A DNA stretch of 64,000 bases from Channa striata (Eukaryota > Chordata > Actinopteri > Anabantiformes > Channidae). The notes under the pieces were generated by a model, which searched no databases, was not told the origin of the DNA, and saw only the letters and a program-made list of their open reading frames with translations. Positions 58,618-64,000 of the stretch are shown in pieces (within the stretch, counting starts at the first letter, position 1; each line of letters starts with the position of its first letter). The stretch is from positions 11,284,001 through 11,348,000 of the forward strand of contig CM065182.1 in assembly GCA_033026295.1 (NCBI GenBank), written 5' to 3'. A program made the position numbers and the translations under genes.

Positions 58618-61600
58618 GCCTCTGCAGGGACCAGATGAACATGTTTATGAAGTAGAAATAGTGAGACTTAAAACTCTGCACTGTTTTTGGATCCTTTTTG
58701 GAAACAAAAAAAAATTATTAAATCTAAATAAATTTAAAGTAAATGAAAGTAAATGACAAAGACTGAAATGAAAGAAATTTGTGGGAGTGATTGTGTAACT
58801 TTGTTATAAATAATTTGTTAAACCAGAGATTATAAAATGATAATGTTATTTTCATTGTAGAATAATATTTGCTGTGTATGAGAGAGAGAGCATTGTGTGA
58901 GATATAAATGTATACATTACATTTAATCATGCATATTAGCTTATTTTTTGTACCTAATAAAATAAACTGAACTGAAATGTACACCTGCATTAAAAGCAGC
59001 ATCTTCTGACATAATTTAGTTTGACTTTAAGCAAATGTAAGCTTCTTAAACATGCGTTCTCCATCTGATACCATAGGCTGGGAGATCACTAATCTTAGAA
59101 AGGGTGAGGACTCATGATGTGTTCAGATGCTTTTTGAGCAAATCTGAGATAATTTAAATATTTGGAGGGGGTAGTATGGAAGAACGGATTTTTTTTACAG
59201 ATTGCAACACATTCATTATTAAGACAAATGACTTAGCACATATATTAGGAAGGAAGCTACACATCTGCATATGCATGACAACAATAAAAGGCTGAAGGTG
59301 GAAAAAACATTGGGATTATAATAGACCACAACAATGTTTTATTAGAATTCAAGGAAAGTGAAAATACTTTCCAGATATATTCACACAGGACTCAAAATCA
59401 CTTCGTCAAAATAATGAAAGCAAGAAAAAAGTGTGACTTGGCAAGTCAGAAGTGTAAGCATAAATGTCGGACATGTTATATTTCACTGTCAAAAATGAGC
59501 ATTTGAGATCAAATTGAAAGATCCAGAGATAAAATTGACCTCTAATTTATGGGACATTCTATAACGTTCAGGAGAACAGCAGTTTGTGCTTTCGTTGTAT
59601 TTTCTTTAATAAACAAATTAGTTTGAGAGCATTTGATAGTTTTCTAAATTATTATTATTATAAATATTACTACTATAAAATTCTTACATTAGTATTCTAA
59701 TCCACACACCATGGCAGCTGGTGGAAATAATGCACCATTTCTTATCCATAAGAAATCCCCAAATAGAAGAACCTACTGCGGTTTATAGGATTGATGGGTT
59801 TTAGGGTTTTTGGCTGATTCTCCATGTCTCATTGCAAATGCAGTGATTATACTGATGATAGAAACGGACATAAAAATAAGACTGAACACAATAATCTAGC
59901 TTGTGTGTAACTTACTTGACTTAACCAAAGAGCTAACATTGGAATTTACTTTAAAAGCATTTGTTTTATTATTACCAAGCCAGAGGATTCCCAAAATCAG
60001 TAGGATTTATCCCCTGGAGAGTGTGAACATGAGTACAAACGGTATATTCTCAGTGACATTCTTATCCCTGGAAGCCATGCTGCTAGTATGGCTAAAAGCC
60101 AAATTCAAAGGCAGTCGGCAACTTATGCTTTGCCTTTCACAAGTAGGGGTAATTAGAGCAAATGATGTCATCTGAGCCCAGTTATACCTTATTTTCTCCC
60201 CCTGACAGATGGCACCAGAAAAAGATACTGCCTTAACATGACCAAGATACATATGTCCTTAACTTTCCATAACCACTGGAGTACTGCAACTTTTGTGTAA
60301 CGGCATGATACATTCGAACAGAAACTTCTTATGACAAATCACCTGAACTCCAATTGACAAGATAAACAAGGCTACTAAGAGTAAAGAGGCAAACAGATAG
60401 GAATTGTTAAAGAAAAACTACTGGGCTAAAGCCAGGCGCTATGTTCTCATAGCAACTGAAACCCGTCTCCTTGGAAACTAATCTCGGGGCATTTGAACAA
60501 TGCAGCTCTGGCCTTTAATCTCTCCAGACACTGGGAACCATTATACTAGCCTCTGGCAAGCTTAAACCACTGCCTCAATAGAGAGAGGACAGAGAGGTAG
60601 AGAGAGACAGACAGACGCAGAGAGAGAAAGAGGAGGGTGGGTGTGGTGGGGTTCAGCTGCACCAGTGTGAACGTGCCAAGTCTATTGGCCATCGAAATCT
60701 GCCTCCCCTGAGGCCACAGCAAACATTAGCCCCCCTCCTAAATTATTACAGCCTCAAAATAGATGGCCTCTTTCCCTCACATATTTAAAAGGCAAGGGAA
60801 GTAGCAGGGAGGAGAAAGGTGGGAATAAGCACAGGCTCAGGATAATGCCAAGTCAATCGCTTTGCATGAGGCACCTCCAACATAACATCACGGTGCTGAT
60901 ATGATTCCAGTAAGTAGTGAGCACTACAAGAACACTAAACAGTAAACAAAATTAATAAATAAAGCAGCACACAATCCCCATAAGTTTACTATGAAGCTAA
61001 AGATTTGTTAAACTAAAACGTCAATTTGTCTGCGTGACCCAACCTTTGTGCTCTGACCAGCAAGCTAACAATTCTTGCTGGCTGTAGTTTCAAGTTTTGT
61101 TTTGACATTGTGGACTTTGTGCTTTCATTTCTATTACAGAGTGGGTCGTTCCAAAATTCACTGTTCAGGATCTTGTTGATAAACAGTTTTTTTAAAAAAT
61201 GGCATTTCAATCGGACTTAATGATCATGTAAAACCACTCATGGAATGGCAAAACAGCTCCAGCTTCCGCCTCTTTGCATTTGTATTTACATATATGCCGA
61301 TTGGTTGTATGCATGTTGAAGGCACATGTCATATTTTAAATCCTGGGCATGTAGCCTGAGTGTCACTTGCAGCTAACCTCGTGTCACTTGAAATATTCCC
61401 TGAAATTCCATCACACTGTTTGAGAGGACAAAAAAAAAGGACTGCAAAGCGAGTAAGTTGTTTACTGAAATGAAAGGTACTTTGACCCCAACTCCAAGTA
61501 ATGTCAAAATCTACACGAGTTAGACAAGGTGGCAAATTTTTGTTTACCCAATACCAAAAACTTAGCTATCACAGCTGCAAGTCTTTACTTAAAGCAATGT

Positions 61601-63608
61601 TTTTGCAAGTAAATATTAATCCTCTGAAAAAGTAGTAAGCCTCTAACTTGGCATTCACAGTCAAACATTTTATGAATGAACCCACTGGTCTGTGGGCATG
61701 AAATTTGCAACATCTGTCACTCTCTCAAATCTGTGTTTTACAGATAATTTTGTCTTGCTTTGACTGATATATAGATCGATTTTATGCTGGTTATGTTTGT
61801 ACCAGTTGCTCTTGTTGATGGTCACATGGTTTAATCCAGCCAGAAGGACAGCACCTAGTCTACTGAGGGGTGTCAGTGTCCTGCATTGCTACTCCTCCTT
61901 GTAAATTCATCAACACATCTTTTTATGGCATTGCATTTGTGGCTCGAGGTCAGTGCTGTCCTTTTAATGTTAACACTGTGCTGGCACACTCATATTAAAC
62001 CAACCGACCTATGTAAGAAATGATCCACATCCTTTTAACGTAATAATGTAGCAACATACAAGGTTATTTCTACAGTAAAACTATTTCCAAAGATGTTACA
62101 GATGTATTCCATAAAGTTTGCCAGACCTTTAAACATTTTACACACCTACACAGTTGTGCTCTATTTGACTGTGTGAAGTTAAATCTTAATCACCTGTGGC
62201 AGTGTTTTGTCTGTATTTCACATAGGCAAATCAGAGTGTGGGTGATGTGATACACATTCCTGTCTATGATTTCACACTATTCCACTGGTCTACAGGTGGC
62301 AGGGATAAGCCAAGAAATGTTGCTGCTAATTTTTTTATGAGAAAGTAAACACACATTCAACACGGCTTACTCGATCTCAAGGATACGCAGGATGCACTTT
62401 TATGAGCAACACTGCGTGTAAACAAACACTTTGTTTGACGTCCATAAAGCGCCATATTTTCGTTGATTCCATTTTTTCAGCTCTTTTTTAAGTCTCAGTA
62501 GAGACACTATGTCTTTTTACAGGTTTTAGCAGAGACATGCACCAAAAAGACAAACATTTTGCGAAGAAGCCTTGCTAAAGCTCGGTTCCTCAGATATGGT
62601 ATGTAGTATGCTAAAATAACATATCTCCTGAGTTACTTTTGACTGTGTTCTTTATTCGAGTCTTCCTGAAGCAAGAAAAAAATGTTGGACAGCAATTTTG
62701 TCATACCTACAACAACTTACAGTAAGCCAGGGTGTGGTTTGACAGCAGCTATCTAACTTATCATTACAGCAGACAACAACATGATCCTTGTGTTTACATG
62801 CTGTTCTTCAGGCTGTGGTCTCTTTTTTGGAATGTCATCACTGATGTTATGATTTTTAACTGCTGCAATGCCAAAAAGGACCAAGGACATTAGATTAACA
62901 CAAAAAATAATCATTTGACACATGACATTTGACAATATCTTTGTAGTTATAAGGATCAACCATACAAAACCACGACTTGTAATTTAAGCCCTAAATATGC
63001 GACCTGGGTATTATTTCCCTTGATAATACAGTAAACACTAACAAATGGCTAGACTCCTTCCTTTTACACTTGACATTACTAAAAAAGTTCAGAATGTTCA
63101 TACTATTTTGCCAACAATGTGGTGCATTTATCAAACAATAAAACTGCAACATGTAGAAGTTTAATTAATCAGTTATACAGCATAAACTAATATCCAGGAA
63201 TAACAGGAAATAAACACAGTAAGATTAAGGTAGCAACAACTTTATCAACTTCTGCAGGTTATGTTTTTTTTCTGCAGTAATATTTTTGTTCACTTAGATA
63301 CTATTATTGTGAATTGTGTGCATTAATAAACTTCAGATTTCAGTTGGCATAACTGGAGCTTGTAGGACACATCCAGATCTAGGAGTTATGGTGGTGGGAG
63401 CTGGAAGAAGTTCCTATCACATGAGAGATTTGTGGAAGGACTGTGAAAACCAGACTCAGGAGTAAATAAAATCTTGGTACCAACAGGATATGAGACATGA
63501 GAGCAATAAATACAGTCAGTGTCTGTTCCTCCGAAGGAAATGAGCGTTTGTGGACAATCGTTTGGTTTCTGTCTTGTTTAGTGAATGCAACGGGCCACAC
63601 ACACTTAC
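58618..63608. other. gtf2ird1: Presumed first intron of gtf2ird1
   Basis: Begins upstream of the coding exon 1 acceptor. AT-rich, with a GA-rich tract near 60.6 kb and otherwise no recognisable coding or repeat element. First introns of this gene are long in vertebrates, and regulatory elements would be expected, but none is identifiable by eye. Confidence 0.45.
60578..60645. repeat. GA-rich low-complexity tract
   Basis: AGAGAGGACAGAGAGGTAGA and following AGAGAGACAGACAGACGCAG, a purine-rich tract in the presumed first intron of gtf2ird1. Confidence 0.85.
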
Positions 63609-63900
63609 AGCTGACAACTCTGATCGAACTTTACTACCGACCACATTCGTACCGCGGAGAAAACCTTCCTCGGAAGTTGTCTGGCTCCAGACTTTGCGCT
63701 ACGTGTGTACAATATTAACACATCAATATGTTTTCATCATTCAGAGAAACACTTGCCATGTCGGTACGAGAACGCACCGTCATTCAAACAGTCATTTACA
63801 GCTCAAGTTTACTGGACTTTGAAAGAGTGAAACGCCATTGGATTTCACTCAGCAGTGCTCGGTCACTTTTGCGTTGGCTGAACTTTAACTAGCGTCCAGC
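63609..63900 (-). other. gtf2ird1: Candidate untranslated first exon of gtf2ird1
   Basis: Coding exon 1 has a splice acceptor only 4 bases before its ATG, so an upstream untranslated exon must exist. On the - strand a strong donor (CAGCT|gtaagtgt) ends at 63609. It follows a stretch with several CpGs, including CCGCGG. The upstream limit given here is arbitrary, and the true first exon may be beyond the window. Confidence 0.35.
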
Positions 63901-64000
63901 GGCTAGCTAATTTAGCTAACAGGCTTTGTTGTACTAGCGGGTTACCTTATAGCAATGTATGGGGGGGGAATCATTCTGCGAACACACACTGTGTCCAAAT

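Noticed and set aside
1..64000. CRISPR arrays, bacterial operons, phage or toxin systems, endogenous retroviral genes
   Set aside because: No regularly spaced repeats, no ribosome-binding-site-led gene strings and no gag/pol/env-type frames were seen. The content is ordinary vertebrate genomic DNA.

Overview
The window looks like teleost fish nuclear DNA. Exons are short, split by AT-rich introns with GT/AG borders, and the gaps hold relics of fish-type Tc1 transposons, LINEs and a tRNA-like SINE, plus (TA)n and (GT)n microsatellites. The species cannot be told from the sequence. All statements rest on reading the sequence and on remembered family features; no database search was run.

Two protein-coding genes are supported, lying tail to tail. 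The first, on the + strand (coding 15077-28673, nine exons), is a Deltex E3 ubiquitin ligase best matched to DTX2. It has two WWE domains, a proline/glutamine/serine-rich linker, a RING finger and the Deltex C-terminal domain, and is about 642 residues long. The second, on the - strand (coding 58617 down to 35179, 26 coding exons), is GTF2IRD1, a TFII-I family transcription regulator with five I-repeats, a basic nuclear localisation motif and a conserved C-terminal tail on its own last exon. It is about 1012 residues long if one apparently missing base is allowed for. Nearly every exon join was checked for phase and keeps the frame; exceptions are listed as findings.

Layout: 1-14700 is intergenic with no recognisable gene; 14700-15076 is the dtx2 5' region; 15077-28673 is dtx2, with a 3' UTR that may run to about 29.9 kb; 28.7-34.2 kb is the convergent intergenic gap with repeat fragments; 34.3-58.6 kb is gtf2ird1; 58.6-63.6 kb is probably its first intron, with a candidate untranslated first exon near 63.6 kb and the promoter at or beyond the window end.

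The two proteins are not known to act together: DTX2 is a Notch-pathway and ADP-ribose-linked ubiquitin ligase, GTF2IRD1 a nuclear DNA-binding regulator. In human both lie in 7q11.23 but apart, so tight convergent linkage here is a synteny point. I found no CRISPR array, toxin system, viral gene or undescribed system. The points most worth a second look are splice-level: a GC-AG intron, a symmetric cassette exon, a possible 9-base microexon, a homopolymer frame break, and a repeat sitting against a splice donor.
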